Assembly (NCBI RefSeq): GCF_021271205.1
Contig: NZ_JAIWKS010000013.1
Span: 1-64,000 of the forward strand
Source of the DNA: Pseudomonas uvaldensis
GTDB taxonomy: Bacteria > Pseudomonadota > Gammaproteobacteria > Pseudomonadales > Pseudomonadaceae
Reading direction: 5' to 3'
DNA: 64,000 nt
A program made the position numbers and the translations under genes. Of this stretch, positions 34,489 to 43,825 are shown one piece after another. The notes under the pieces were generated by a model that worked only from the letters and a program-made list of their open reading frames with translations, was not told where the DNA came from and ran no database searches. Numbering within the stretch: position 1 is the first letter of the stretch; each line of letters starts with the position of its first letter.

Positions 34489-35826
34489 TCAAGGCTTACG
34501 CTTACGCGGCCCGGTATTGAACACCGGCACTTTTCGCACAGGCTTGATCGAAGGTTCAACCGGCGCCGAGTCCCCGCTGTCCACCCATTTGCCCAGGTTG
34601 CGCTTGCCGCCACCGCCCGACGCCTTGGGTTTCTTCGGCTTTTTCGGTTTTTTGATGACCTGACCGCTGGCATCGGTATCGGGCACGCGGTGCTCAGGCT
34701 CGAAATCCTGTTCCATCTGCCGCGGCAAGGTCTTGCGGGTCAGCATTTCGATGGCGGACAGCAGGTTCACTTCATCGGCGCAGACCAGGGAAATGGCTTC
34801 GCCGGTGGAACCCGCCCGGCCGGTACGGCCGATACGGTGGATGTAATCCTCGGCAACGATGGGCAGATCGAAGTTCACCACCAGCGGCAAGTCTTCGATG
34901 TCCAGCCCACGGGCGGCGACGTCAGTGGCCACCAGGATCTGGATTTCACCAACCTTGAAACGGTCCAGTGCGCGTTGCCGGGTGGCCTGGGGCTTGTCGC
35001 CGTGGATGCCGTCGGCGTTGACGCCCAGGCCCTGGAGTTTTTCCACCAGCGCATCGACGCCGTTGCGGGTCTTGGCGAAAACCAGCACCTGTTTCCATTT
35101 GTTCTTGCGCATCAAATGCACGAACAATTCCGGCTTGCGCTTCTTGTCCACCGTCACCACCCATTGCTTGACGGTGTTGGCGGCCACGTTGCGCGGACTG
35201 ACTTCGATGCTCAGCGGATCGTTGAGCATCTGTCCGGCCAGCAAGCGGATCGCGTCGGAGAAGGTGGCAGAGAACAGCAGCGTCTGGCGCTTTTTCGGCA
35301 GCGCCTTGTAGATATTCGCCAGTTCCTCGGAGAAGCCCAGATCGAGCATGCGGTCGGCTTCGTCCAGCACCAGGGTCTGCAACTGGTTGAACTTCAGGGC
35401 GTTCTGCCGAAACAGGTCGAGCAGGCGGCCCGGCGTGGCGACCAGCAGGTCGACGCCCTTGCGCAGCTTCATCATCTGCGGATTGATGCTGACGCCGCCG
35501 TACACCGCGTAAGTACTCAACGGCAGGTGCTGTGCGTATTGGCGTACGCTTTCATGAACCTGCTCGGCCAGTTCACGGGTCGGTACCAGGATCAGCGCCC
35601 GTACGGAATTGGAAGCGACCTTCGGCCCTTCGGTGGTCAGCAACTGCAACAACGGCACCGCGAACCCGGCGGTCTTGCCGGTGCCGGTCTGGGCCGCGGC
35701 CATCAGGTCGCGACCGGCCAGCACCGCAGGCATGGCCTGGGCCTGCACCGGGGTCGGGGTCTGGTAGCCGAGCGTCTCGAGGGCGCGCAGCAAAGGTTCG
35801 ATCAGGCCAAGGGTGGCGAAAGTCAT
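34489..35826 (-). CDS. rhlE: DEAD-box RNA helicase RhlE-like
   Basis: A 445-residue ATP-dependent RNA helicase. All core motifs are present: Q motif with TPTPVQ, AAQTGTGKTAGF (I), PTRELAEQ (Ia), DEADRMLDLGF (II), FSATF (III) and HRIGRTGRAGSTG (VI). The C-terminal 70 residues are Lys/Pro/Gly-rich and basic, a typical RNA-binding tail of RhlE proteins. It likely acts in ribosome assembly, RNA decay and cold growth. Several RhlE paralogues occur in pseudomonads; which one this is was not resolved. Confidence 0.9.
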   Translation of the reverse strand: MTFATLGLIEPLLRALETLGYQTPTPVQAQAMPAVLAGRDLMAAAQTGTGKTAGFAVPLLQLLTTEGPKVASNSVRALILVPTRELAEQVHESVRQYAQHLPLSTYAVYGGVSINPQMMKLRKGVDLLVATPGRLLDLFRQNALKFNQLQTLVLDEADRMLDLGFSEELANIYKALPKKRQTLLFSATFSDAIRLLAGQMLNDPLSIEVSPRNVAANTVKQWVVTVDKKRKPELFVHLMRKNKWKQVLVFAKTRNGVDALVEKLQGLGVNADGIHGDKPQATRQRALDRFKVGEIQILVATDVAARGLDIEDLPLVVNFDLPIVAEDYIHRIGRTGRAGSTGEAISLVCADEVNLLSAIEMLTRKTLPRQMEQDFEPEHRVPDTDASGQVIKKPKKPKKPKASGGGGKRNLGKWVDSGDSAPVEPSIKPVRKVPVFNTGPRKRKP

Positions 35827-35883
35827 GGGAATACCGTAGGAAAATCAGCGCAAGGTGTGCAATGCGCGGCAGTTTACCTCAAA

Positions 35884-36777
35884 TCAGGCCACGGGCTTGG
35901 GCTTGCGCCACTGGGGCAGCCCGATCAACACCACGGCACTGATGATGACCAGCATCGCCAGGGCCTCTTCGACACCGATGGTTTCACCGGCGAACACGAT
36001 CCCCAGCAACACCGCTACCGCCGGGTTGACGTAGGCATAACTGGTGGCCGCCGCCGGACGCACATGCTTGAGCAGGTACATGTAGGCATTGAAGGCAATG
36101 ATCGAACCGAAGAAGGTCAGATAAGCCAGGGCGAACCAGCCTTCGAACGCAGGCATGCGTTCCAGGTGCTCGCCACTGGCGAAGCTGCCGATCAATAACA
36201 CCACACCGCCCACCAGCATCTCTACGGCACTGGCCATGGCGCCCGCCGGCAGCGGCAGGTGCTTGCTCAGCACGGAGCCGAAGGCCCAGGAGGCCGCCGC
36301 GAATATCAGCAAGGTCGCACCCAAGGGGCTGGATTGCAGGTTGGAGCCCAGGTTGAGCATGGCGATGCCGATCAGCCCCAACACAATCCCCGCCCATTCC
36401 AGACGCGTATTGCGCGCGCCCCAGAAGTAACCACAGAGCAAGGTAAACAAAGGCACCGTCGCCACCGCCAGCGCCGCCACGCCGGATGCCACGCCAGTGT
36501 GTTCCGCGACGCTCACCGCGCCGTTACCAAAACTGAGCAACAACACACCGATGAGCCCAGCGGCCTTCCATTGCGCCCAGGTCGGTGCCGGCGCGCCACG
36601 CCAGCGCAAAAAGCCATACATCAGCGAGCCGGCCATCACGAAACGAATGCCCGCCAGCAACAACGGCGGCCAATGCTCGACACCGATGCGAATCACCAGG
36701 TAGGTGGACCCCCAGATGACATACAAGGCGAAAAAAGCAGCGATCAACGGCAAAGGAAAACGGCGTGGGCCAGACAT
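35884..36777 (-). CDS. yedA: DMT-family transporter, YedA-like (EamA)
   Basis: A 297-residue transporter with ten helices in two EamA repeats. It has ALYVIWGSTYLVIRIGVE in helix 1 and GSIIAFNAYMYLLKHVRPA before helix 9, both characteristic of the YedA/RhaT-like drug/metabolite group. The start ATG at 36777 gives MSGPRRFPLPL; the longer reading frame upstream is non-family sequence. The substrate is unknown. The helicase gene lies 57 bases downstream on the same strand. Confidence 0.82.
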   Translation of the reverse strand: MSGPRRFPLPLIAAFFALYVIWGSTYLVIRIGVEHWPPLLLAGIRFVMAGSLMYGFLRWRGAPAPTWAQWKAAGLIGVLLLSFGNGAVSVAEHTGVASGVAALAVATVPLFTLLCGYFWGARNTRLEWAGIVLGLIGIAMLNLGSNLQSSPLGATLLIFAAASWAFGSVLSKHLPLPAGAMASAVEMLVGGVVLLIGSFASGEHLERMPAFEGWFALAYLTFFGSIIAFNAYMYLLKHVRPAAATSYAYVNPAVAVLLGIVFAGETIGVEEALAMLVIISAVVLIGLPQWRKPKPVA

Positions 36778-36997
36778 GGTCAGCTCGAAATCAGGACAAT
36801 GGAGAGACGCTATTCTAAAAAAGCGACGAACGGAAAATAAGCTACAAAACCTGTTTATCCGGCCCATACACTTTTCAGCAAGCCTTCGATGGGCCTGTCC
36901 ACCACCATTGAAAGGCGGGTGCCGCTGGGGCAATTGGAGGGCAATGACAAATAGCAGACTCACTGCAAACCAAAACTGTGGGAGTTCGCGATGGTAT

Positions 36998-37609
36998 TCA
37001 GCCTTCGCGATACCGCTTGAGGTGCTCGCCGATCTTTGCCGCCGGCACTTTCTGCAAACTGCACAGCAAATCATGGGACAACGCCTGCACCCCATGCGTT
37101 TGCCGCAGTTCGGATGCCAGGTGCGCCGTTAGGTTGGCGGCCATTTCGGCGTCGGCCATGGCCCGGTGGGCCTGGCCGGTATGGGGCAGACCGGCGTAGG
37201 TGTTGAGGGTGCCGAGCTCGTGGTTGGGTGCGGCCGGCATCAGGCGCCGCGCCAGCAGCAGCGAACAGGCAAAATTCTGCAGCCGGGTACGCTTGATGCG
37301 ACCCAGTTCGAAATCCCAGAACTTCTGGTCGAACGCGGCGTTATGGGCCAGCAGCGGCGTGATGCCGACGAATTCATTGACCTCGTTCATCACCCGCTCG
37401 GCCGGGGGAGCGCTGCGCAGCATGGCGTTGCTGATGCCGGTCAGTTGCTCGATGAAGGCAGGCACGCGCACGCCGGCATTCATCAGGCTCTGGTAACGGT
37501 CGACAATCTGCCCACGCTCAAGGATCACCACGGCGATTTCCGTGGCCCGACAACTGCTGCTGGGGGTGATGCCGGTGGTTTCAAAGTCGATGACTGCGAT
37601 GCGTTCCAA
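36998..37609 (-). CDS. DnaQ-like 3'-5' exonuclease (DEDDh)
   Basis: A 203-residue exonuclease of the DnaQ superfamily. Exo I is IAVIDFETTG (Asp and Glu), Exo II LLAHNAAFDQKF, and Exo III HRAMADAEMAA with the DEDDh His. I chose the TTG at 37609 (ERIAVIDFETTG start), with GGAG ten bases upstream. A second TTG at 37636 would overlap the preceding NYN gene. It is encoded right after the NYN-domain gene, suggesting one nucleic-acid-processing transcript. The substrate, DNA or RNA, is not evident. Confidence 0.85.
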   Translation of the reverse strand: MERIAVIDFETTGITPSSSCRATEIAVVILERGQIVDRYQSLMNAGVRVPAFIEQLTGISNAMLRSAPPAERVMNEVNEFVGITPLLAHNAAFDQKFWDFELGRIKRTRLQNFACSLLLARRLMPAAPNHELGTLNTYAGLPHTGQAHRAMADAEMAANLTAHLASELRQTHGVQALSHDLLCSLQKVPAAKIGEHLKRYREG

Positions 37610-37632
37610 ACTTGTCTGAACTCCGTAAACGA

Positions 37633-38112
37633 TCAATTCTTGAGCAGCAGCGCGCCTTCGATGGGCACGTAGCGACTGGCGGCGCGGATCAGCGAGTTGG
37701 CGGTCAGCCCCGGCACGCCGTAAGCCACCGCCTGTACACCGTGCTTGGCGATGATGCGCTCGAGCAACATGTCGAAATCGCCATCACCGGAAGCCAATAC
37801 CACTTCGTCGACATGATCGGCGGCGTCCATGATGTCGAGCGTGATACCCACGTCCCAATCACCTTTGGCCGAGCCATCGCTGCGCTGAATGTAGGGCTTG
37901 AGCTTCACAGTGAATCCCAGGTTGCGCAGGATCTGCTGGAATTGCTGCTGCTTGCTGTCGCCGCGGTCGATGGCATAGGCATAAGCCTCGACGATCTGCC
38001 CCTGCTTGCTGACATCGGCCCACAGCGCCGCGTAGTTGAAGTGACAACCATAAGCCTGGCGCACGGTGTAATAGAGGTTCTGGACATCGGCGAACACTGC
38101 GATTTTCTTCAC
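37633..38112 (-). CDS. NYN-domain (LabA/DUF88) putative nuclease
   Basis: A 159-residue NYN/PIN-like protein. The conserved acidic residues are in VFADVQNLYY (near residue 7), DWDVGITLDIMDAA (about 84-97) and VLASGDGDFDML (about 104-115), which together make the metal site of PIN-type RNases. The GTG at 38112 is chosen because AGAGGA lies six to eight bases upstream; an ATG at 38133 is possible. It ends just before the exonuclease start, so the pair may act in RNA turnover. The role is inferred. Confidence 0.85.
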   Translation of the reverse strand: MKKIAVFADVQNLYYTVRQAYGCHFNYAALWADVSKQGQIVEAYAYAIDRGDSKQQQFQQILRNLGFTVKLKPYIQRSDGSAKGDWDVGITLDIMDAADHVDEVVLASGDGDFDMLLERIIAKHGVQAVAYGVPGLTANSLIRAASRYVPIEGALLLKN

Positions 38113-38252
38113 CGCGGTTCCTCTTGAATGCACAAGCGCGCAGGCTCTGGGTCAGGCCACCGGCCCCGAAAAGGCGCCCAGTATGCCAGCCCAGTGGATC
38201 GTTCCGCGAATAATCGGTCCGAGGCGCCTCGCGCCCCGGACGAATGGCAGGC

Positions 38253-39014
38253 TCAGACGTAGGAATCGTCGTCGCCAAAGAAGGAAGAATCGTCGCTGTA
38301 GTCGGCGTCGTCGAAGCCGCCCTGGTCGCTGCCGAAGGCATTGTTGTCGGCCACTTGCTGGTGATCGCCCCAGCCGCCGTTGTCAGCGGCATCATTGACC
38401 GGCTGCGCCGGCTCTTCTCGGAGGATCTCGACGATTTCCTGGGGCTGTTGGCTGCTGTGGAACAGGCTGCTGATGCCCTGCGCCAGCATCACGCCACCGG
38501 CTACACCGGCTGCGGTTTTCAAGGCGCCGCCCAGAAAACTGCTGGCCGCCGGGGCCTGCTGTAGCGGTGCGCCGTAACCCGCGGGGGGCGCGCCAGAACC
38601 TTGCTGGGCCGGCGCAGCGCCGAAAGAAGAAGGCCGCACCGATTCCCGCCAGCCGCCGCTGGAGGCCGGAGCGCTCGGAGCTGCTGTCGGCCGCGTATCC
38701 CGGTTGCTGCCGCCGAAGATACTTGAGAGAAAACCACCACCGCTCGCGGCCGGAGCCTGATTGCGAGCGCTTTGCAGGTCAGCCTGCAACTGCTCGATTT
38801 GCTGGGTCAGTTGCCTGTTCTGCTCGTCGAGGCGCTTGATCGCCGCCTCCTGTACCAGGATCGCCTGGGCCATGAAATAGCCCGCCGCAGGCTGGTTGGC
38901 CAAGTGTTCCTTGATCCGCGCCTCGGCCTGGGCATCGCGCGGGGCTGAGTCCTTTTCGGCCTGTTGCAGCCGTGAAAACAGTCCATCGATCAGGGTTTGT
39001 TCTTCGCTGTTCAT
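38253..39014 (-). CDS. DUF2076 protein with coiled coil and acidic tail
   Basis: A 253-residue protein of unknown function matching the DUF2076 form. Residues 1-80 are helical (MNSEEQTLIDGLFSRLQQ, then a coiled coil LDEQNRQLTQQIEQLQADLQ). A Gly/Ser/Pro/Ala-rich linker follows, then a hydrophobic stretch (FLGGALKTAAGVAGGVMLAQ, about residues 155-175). The last 40 residues are Asp-rich and end DDDSYV. Related proteins are described as periplasmic ligand-binding-sensor-like, but no activity is established. ATG at 39014 is the family start. Confidence 0.75.
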   Translation of the reverse strand: MNSEEQTLIDGLFSRLQQAEKDSAPRDAQAEARIKEHLANQPAAGYFMAQAILVQEAAIKRLDEQNRQLTQQIEQLQADLQSARNQAPAASGGGFLSSIFGGSNRDTRPTAAPSAPASSGGWRESVRPSSFGAAPAQQGSGAPPAGYGAPLQQAPAASSFLGGALKTAAGVAGGVMLAQGISSLFHSSQQPQEIVEILREEPAQPVNDAADNGGWGDHQQVADNNAFGSDQGGFDDADYSDDSSFFGDDDSYV

Positions 39015-39192
39015 GGCGACCTCATCAGATTGCCGGGTAGAAAAACCATGCCGGTCCCGAAGCACCGGCGCCTGACAGTAATGGGGCTCGCCGGGAAGGT
39101 TTCAATGTTCTTTACCTGATGTTTACGTTTGCTCGTGCGGGCGCCTGATCGGTTAAAGTGTCGGACCGCTTCTGGAACTGCGATACCGACTC

Positions 39193-39852
39193 ATGAATCC
39201 GTTCGACGTGCTGCGCGACTCTTTGTATTTCTTCAAGCGCCATCTGGGCCGGATCGCCCAGTTGTGCCTGCCCCTGGTGATACTCGAGGCGCTGTTGCAG
39301 CAAGGCGTGGACAGTGCCGTCGGCCCCGACGGTTTTCCTGGCTACAGCTTGGTCGTCGGCCTGCTGGTGTACCCGCTGTACACCGCTGCGCTGATCCTGT
39401 TTCTCGATGCCCGCAGTCGCGGCGAATCGCCGCGCACCCGCGACCTGCTGGCCGCCGCCCTGACCCTGTGGCCACGCTTCGCCGTGCTGACGGCCCTCAA
39501 CACACTGTTGATCCTGCTGGGTATCTCGTTATACCTGCTGCCTGGCCTTTGGTTGATGGTGACCCTGGCGTTCAGTGAATACCTGCTGGTGCTCAGGGGC
39601 CTGGCGCCACTGGCGGCGATGAAGGAAAGCCTGCGCATGAGTCGCGGTCGTTTCTGGCGGATCCTGTTATGCATCCTCGGCGTGATGGGCCCGCTATGGC
39701 TGCTCAAGGGCGCCAGCGTCTCGTTGTATCCGGCCCCTCAGAATCCGGCGATCGGCTTGTTGATCGACAGCGTCCACAGCTTCCTGCAACTGTTCACCAG
39801 CGTGGTGCTGTACCGGATCTTCATGTTGATCACGGAAAAGCCCGAGCCATGA
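39193..39852 (+). CDS. YciC-like integral membrane protein
   Basis: A 219-residue membrane protein with five to six helices, resembling the YciC/UPF0259 family. The opening MNPFDVLRDSLYFFKRHLG is typical of the family. GLAPLAAMKESLRMSRGRFWRI (about residues 135-156) is the conserved cytoplasmic loop. Its function is unknown. The stop codon overlaps the next start (ATGA), so it is translated together with the EEP-type phosphatase. Confidence 0.75.
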   Translation: MNPFDVLRDSLYFFKRHLGRIAQLCLPLVILEALLQQGVDSAVGPDGFPGYSLVVGLLVYPLYTAALILFLDARSRGESPRTRDLLAAALTLWPRFAVLTALNTLLILLGISLYLLPGLWLMVTLAFSEYLLVLRGLAPLAAMKESLRMSRGRFWRILLCILGVMGPLWLLKGASVSLYPAPQNPAIGLLIDSVHSFLQLFTSVVLYRIFMLITEKPEP

Positions 39853-40928
39853 CCGGTTTTCTGCGCAACACCTTGCTGGGCCTGTTGGCGATCCTCTGCC
39901 TGGCCGCCCTGGCGATCTATGGCCTGACCTGGCGTCCACAGGCCCGGGAAGCAGCGCCGGTCAGTTGCGCTGCCAACGCCGCACCGCTGATGCCCGGCCA
40001 GGCCTTGAAAGTGATGACCTGGAACGTGCAGTTCCTGGCCGGCAAGCGCTACGTGTTCTGGCACGACCTGGCCCAGGGCGACGATGAAAGCCCGACCCTG
40101 GAAGACATGGCCTTCAGCCTCGACGAAGTGGCACGGGTCATTCGCGACGAGCAACCGGACATTGTCCTGCTCCAGGAGCTGGACAACGGCGCCAAGGCCA
40201 GCGACTACCAGAACCAGCTCAAGCTGTTGCAGGAACGGCTCGCCGACCTCTATCCATGCAGCACCAGCGCCTTCGATTGGAAAGCCGACTTCATCCCCGA
40301 CCCGCACATTTTCGGCAGTGTCGGTAGACAACTGGCAACGCTGAGCCGCTACCGCATCGACCAGGCCGAACGGGTGCAACTGCCGGTGGCCAAGGCCAAT
40401 TTCATCAGTCGCCAGTTCCAGCCGAGAAACGCTTTGCTGGTGAGCTACCTGCCCCTGAGCGATGGCGGCCGGCTGGCGATCCTCAATACCCATCTGGAGC
40501 GGGCTGCCGAGCCGGATGAAACCCTGCCCCGGCAAGTCACCGCCGTCGCCAAGGCCCTGGACAAACTCGAATCCGCCGGCACGCCCTGGCTGATCGGCGG
40601 CGACTTCAACCTCCTGCCCCTGGGCCAGTACCTGCGCCTGCCCGCCGAGCAGCGCACGCCCTACTCCGCCGACAGCCCGTTGCATCTGCTGTGGGACAAG
40701 TACCCGATGATCCCCACTAACAACGAGGCCAGCGGCATCGACCGCAAGCACTGGCTGACCCACTACCCGAACGACCCCGGCCTCAACGGCCCCGACCGCA
40801 CCGTCGACTACCTGTTCTACAGCCCCCGAATCAAACGGGTCGAGGCTCAGGTGCGGCAAGACGACACGTTGCGGATCTCCGATCATTTGCCGGTGATTGC
40901 GCGGTTCCTGCTGCCCGTTACGCCATAG
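39849..40928 (+). CDS. Endonuclease/exonuclease/phosphatase (EEP) family protein, membrane-anchored
   Basis: A 359-residue protein with an N-terminal signal anchor (residues 7-27) and an EEP domain. The metal and catalytic residues lie in VMTWNVQFL, VLLQELDNG, LNTHLER, GGDFNLLPLG and ISDHLPVIA. The family covers sphingomyelinases, phosphodiesterases and nucleases; an extracytoplasmic phosphodiesterase is the best guess. It overlaps the YciC-like gene by four bases. The substrate cannot be read from the sequence. Confidence 0.85.
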   Translation: MTGFLRNTLLGLLAILCLAALAIYGLTWRPQAREAAPVSCAANAAPLMPGQALKVMTWNVQFLAGKRYVFWHDLAQGDDESPTLEDMAFSLDEVARVIRDEQPDIVLLQELDNGAKASDYQNQLKLLQERLADLYPCSTSAFDWKADFIPDPHIFGSVGRQLATLSRYRIDQAERVQLPVAKANFISRQFQPRNALLVSYLPLSDGGRLAILNTHLERAAEPDETLPRQVTAVAKALDKLESAGTPWLIGGDFNLLPLGQYLRLPAEQRTPYSADSPLHLLWDKYPMIPTNNEASGIDRKHWLTHYPNDPGLNGPDRTVDYLFYSPRIKRVEAQVRQDDTLRISDHLPVIARFLLPVTP

Positions 40929-40935
40929 CCGGACA

Positions 40936-41029
40936 CCTGTGGGAGCGAGCCTGCTCGCGATTGCGGTAGACCAGCAACATTGATGTCGACTGACACACCG
41001 CTATCGCGAGCAGGCTCGCTCCCACAGGG
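40936..41029. repeat. REPIN between EEP gene and hrpB
   Basis: The arms GTGGGAGCGAGCCTGCTCGC and GCGAGCAGGCTCGCTCCCAC are exact mirror images. The element lies between two convergent genes. Confidence 0.92.
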
Positions 41030-41050
41030 TTTACATTTAAGATCAGGACT

Positions 41051-43567
41051 TCACTTACGCGGCTTCACCCGCGCCGTCGCCTCCGCCACCAGCGGATCGT
41101 CCGGCCAGTAATGCTTGGGATATCGCCCTTTCAAATCCTTCTTCACCTCGGCATAGGTGCTGCGCCAGAAGTTCGCCAGGTCCTGGGTCACCTGCACCGG
41201 GCGGCGGGCCGGAGACAACAGGTGCAGCTTGACCACCTGGCGCCCGCCGGCGATGCGCGGGGTGTCGGCCAGGCCGAACAGCTCTTGCAAGCGCACTGCA
41301 AGAACCGGCGGATGCTCGCTGTAGTCCAGGCGAATCGACGAGCCCGAGGGTACGCTCACGTGCTGCGGCGCCAGCTCATCCAGCCGTTGCGGCAAGGGCC
41401 AGGGCAGCAGATTGCGAACGATGCTCGACAAGTCCAGGCTGGCAAAATGACTGAGCCGCGACACCCGTCCCAGGTAGGGCATCAACCAGTGCTCCAGGCG
41501 ATCGAGCAGCGTCGCGTCGCTGACGTCGGGCCATTCGCTCTCGCCCTTGGCCTCCAGGTCCAGTGCGCGCAGCAGCGCCACTCGCGCTTGCCATTGGCGC
41601 AGTTCCGGGGTCCAGGGCAACAGCTCCAGTCCCTTGCGTCGCACCAGGTTTACCAGCGCCTGACTGCGGGCCGATTCGTCCAGGCCGGTCAACGGCTCAC
41701 GGCTGAGCACCAGTTCGCCGACCTTGCGCTGGCGCTCGGCCCGAAGCACGCCTTCGCGCTCGTCCCAGTCCAGCTGATCCACCGTATGCACTTGCTCGGC
41801 CAGCACCGAATCGAACAGCGCCGGGTCGAAATCCGTCGCCAGGTAGATCCGCTCTTCTCGCTGCCCCTGGCGGCTGCCAAGATCTGCGATCACCAGCCAC
41901 GCTTGTTTCATCAGGCTGTCGGCCTCGGCGAACAACGCCGCACGACCATTGGCCAGACGATATTCCGCGCCACCAGGCCGACGCTGCTGGGCTACGCGAT
42001 CCGGATAGGCCAGGGCCAGCAATGCACCGAGCCAGCGCGGATGATCGGGATCGTTCACCGCAGCTTCGGCCTTGCCTCGCAAGTAGCCCCGATACTGCCG
42101 GGCCAGTTGCCGAGCCCGCTGCACGCCGCCCTGAGCACCGCGTGCCGCCCGCTCCTCGCCGGACAGCAAGGCCAGGCGGCTGTGCAGGTCCGCTCCCGCG
42201 CCCCGGAGAATATCCCGCTCGCCCAATAATGCCGCGACGTTGCACGCCATCTCCGCCAGCCCCAATGCCTGGCCACGCAGAAGCAGATGAGCGATTCGCG
42301 GGTGCGCTGGCAACTCGGCCATGGCCTGGCCGTGACGCGTCAGTTGCTCGCCATCCAGGGCGCCCAGACGTTGCAACAAATCCTGGGCCTGGGCATAAGC
42401 GGCGGGCGGCGGCACGTCGAGCCAGACCAGTTGCTGCGGCGTCACGCCCCAACGTCCCAGCTGCAAGGCCAACCCGGCCAGATCCGCCGAGAGCATTTCC
42501 GCGCTGCCGTAAGCGGCCAGTTGCTCATGCTGGTCCTCGGACCACAATCGATAACACACCCCCGGCTCCAGCCGCCCGGCCCGACCGGCCCTCTGCGTGG
42601 CGCTGGCCCGAGAGATACGCTGGGTATCGAGACGGGTCATGCCGCTGCCCGGATCGAAACGCGGCACGCGGGCCAGGCCGGCATCCACCACCACCCGGAC
42701 GCCGTCGATGGTCAGGCTGGTTTCGGCGATGTTGGTCGCCAGCACCACTTTGCGCCGACCAGGGGGCGCCGGGTCGATGGCGGCGCGCTGGGCCGCGAGG
42801 TCCAGTTCGCCGTGCAGCGGGCAGAGCAACACATCGCTGTTTTCGCCCAAGGCATCGGCCAGTTGTTGATGGACACGGCGGATCTCCGCCTGGCCCGGCA
42901 GGAACACCAGCACGCTGCCGGTTTCATCGTGCAACGCTTCCAGTACCGTCTGCACCAGTCGCGGCTCGATGAACTCGCCGGGCTGAAACGGACGCCCCCA
43001 ACGCACCGTCACGGGAAACATCCGCCCCTGGCTGCGCAGGATCGGCGCATCGCCCAGCAGACCGGCCAGGCGCTCGCCTTCGAGGGTGGCGGACATCAGC
43101 AGGATCTTCAGCGGCTGATCTTCGCGAAACAGCTCCCGACCGTTGAGGCTCAAGGCCAAGGCCAGATCGGCGTCGAGACTTCGCTCGTGGAACTCATCGA
43201 AAATCACCAACCCCACGCCTTCCAGCGCCGGATCGTCCTGCAGGCGGCGGGTGAGGATGCCTTCGGTGACCACTTCGATACGGGTATCCGGGCCGACCTT
43301 GCTGTCGAGGCGAATCCGATAGCCCACGGTTTGTCCGACTTTTTCTCCCAGCTCACTGGCCAGCCGCTCGGCCGCCGCCCGGGCCGCCAGGCGCCGGGGC
43401 TCAAGCATCAGGATGGTCTGCCCGGCCAACCAGGCTTCGTTCAGCAGGGCCAAGGGGACCCGGGTGGTTTTACCGGCGCCGGGAGGTGCTTCGAGCACGG
43501 CTTCGTGGCGTGAGACCAAGGCTTGACGCAAGGCAGGTAAAATTTCATCGATCGGTAAAGAAATCAT
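41051..43567 (-). CDS. hrpB: ATP-dependent helicase HrpB
   Basis: HrpB (838 residues) is a DEAH-type RNA-dependent helicase of unclear substrate. Motif I is LEAPPGAGKTTR (about residues 25-36), motif II FDEFHERSLDADL, motif III LMSATLEGE, and motif VI QRAGRAGR. The long C-terminal HrpB domain follows, with the family end around YPKHYWPDDPL. A palindromic element begins five bases upstream of its ATG and covers the place where a ribosome-binding site would be, so expression may depend on that structure. Confidence 0.95.
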   Translation of the reverse strand: MISLPIDEILPALRQALVSRHEAVLEAPPGAGKTTRVPLALLNEAWLAGQTILMLEPRRLAARAAAERLASELGEKVGQTVGYRIRLDSKVGPDTRIEVVTEGILTRRLQDDPALEGVGLVIFDEFHERSLDADLALALSLNGRELFREDQPLKILLMSATLEGERLAGLLGDAPILRSQGRMFPVTVRWGRPFQPGEFIEPRLVQTVLEALHDETGSVLVFLPGQAEIRRVHQQLADALGENSDVLLCPLHGELDLAAQRAAIDPAPPGRRKVVLATNIAETSLTIDGVRVVVDAGLARVPRFDPGSGMTRLDTQRISRASATQRAGRAGRLEPGVCYRLWSEDQHEQLAAYGSAEMLSADLAGLALQLGRWGVTPQQLVWLDVPPPAAYAQAQDLLQRLGALDGEQLTRHGQAMAELPAHPRIAHLLLRGQALGLAEMACNVAALLGERDILRGAGADLHSRLALLSGEERAARGAQGGVQRARQLARQYRGYLRGKAEAAVNDPDHPRWLGALLALAYPDRVAQQRRPGGAEYRLANGRAALFAEADSLMKQAWLVIADLGSRQGQREERIYLATDFDPALFDSVLAEQVHTVDQLDWDEREGVLRAERQRKVGELVLSREPLTGLDESARSQALVNLVRRKGLELLPWTPELRQWQARVALLRALDLEAKGESEWPDVSDATLLDRLEHWLMPYLGRVSRLSHFASLDLSSIVRNLLPWPLPQRLDELAPQHVSVPSGSSIRLDYSEHPPVLAVRLQELFGLADTPRIAGGRQVVKLHLLSPARRPVQVTQDLANFWRSTYAEVKKDLKGRYPKHYWPDDPLVAEATARVKPRK

Positions 43568-43571
43568 GCGG

Positions 43572-43729
43572 GTGGCCTGTACGGTTAATTCGAGTACTCA
43601 ACTTCGAGTGCCAGGGCTTGTCAGGCAAGGCGCCATGACGAGTCGTAGCCCGCTACGGCGAGGATTGGCAACGCAGTCTGGCAAGTTCTGGCGCCGAAGT
43701 TGAGTGCACGAATTAGCCACACAGGCCAC
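43572..43729. repeat. 158-bp imperfect palindrome (MITE-like) abutting hrpB
   Basis: The outer 35 bases of each arm pair at 30 of 35 positions (left arm starts GTGGCCTGTACGGTTAATTC, right arm ends AATTAGCCACACAGGCCAC). Pairing continues inward, with small gaps, to a central CGTAGC-CC-GCTACG at 43644-43657. Both arms are exactly 79 bases. There is no transposase gene inside, so it would be non-autonomous. Fluorescent pseudomonads carry several such intergenic repeat families; I cannot name this one. Confidence 0.75.
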
Positions 43730-43825
43730 TAGCTCCAGAACAGAGGGCCGAGTATAACGGCGAACTGTTTCGCGTGGTCTGGACTCCAACCAGCAACGCC
43801 CCCCTTACCTGTTCAGGAGATTGTT

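Noticed and set aside
34390..36198. 602-codon plus-strand open frame
   Set aside because: Antisense to rhlE and the YedA-like gene, with no domain.
43598..43789. 63-codon minus-strand open frame within the hrpB-upstream palindrome
   Set aside because: It reads through the inverted repeat and has no ribosome-binding site; the palindrome explains the sequence.
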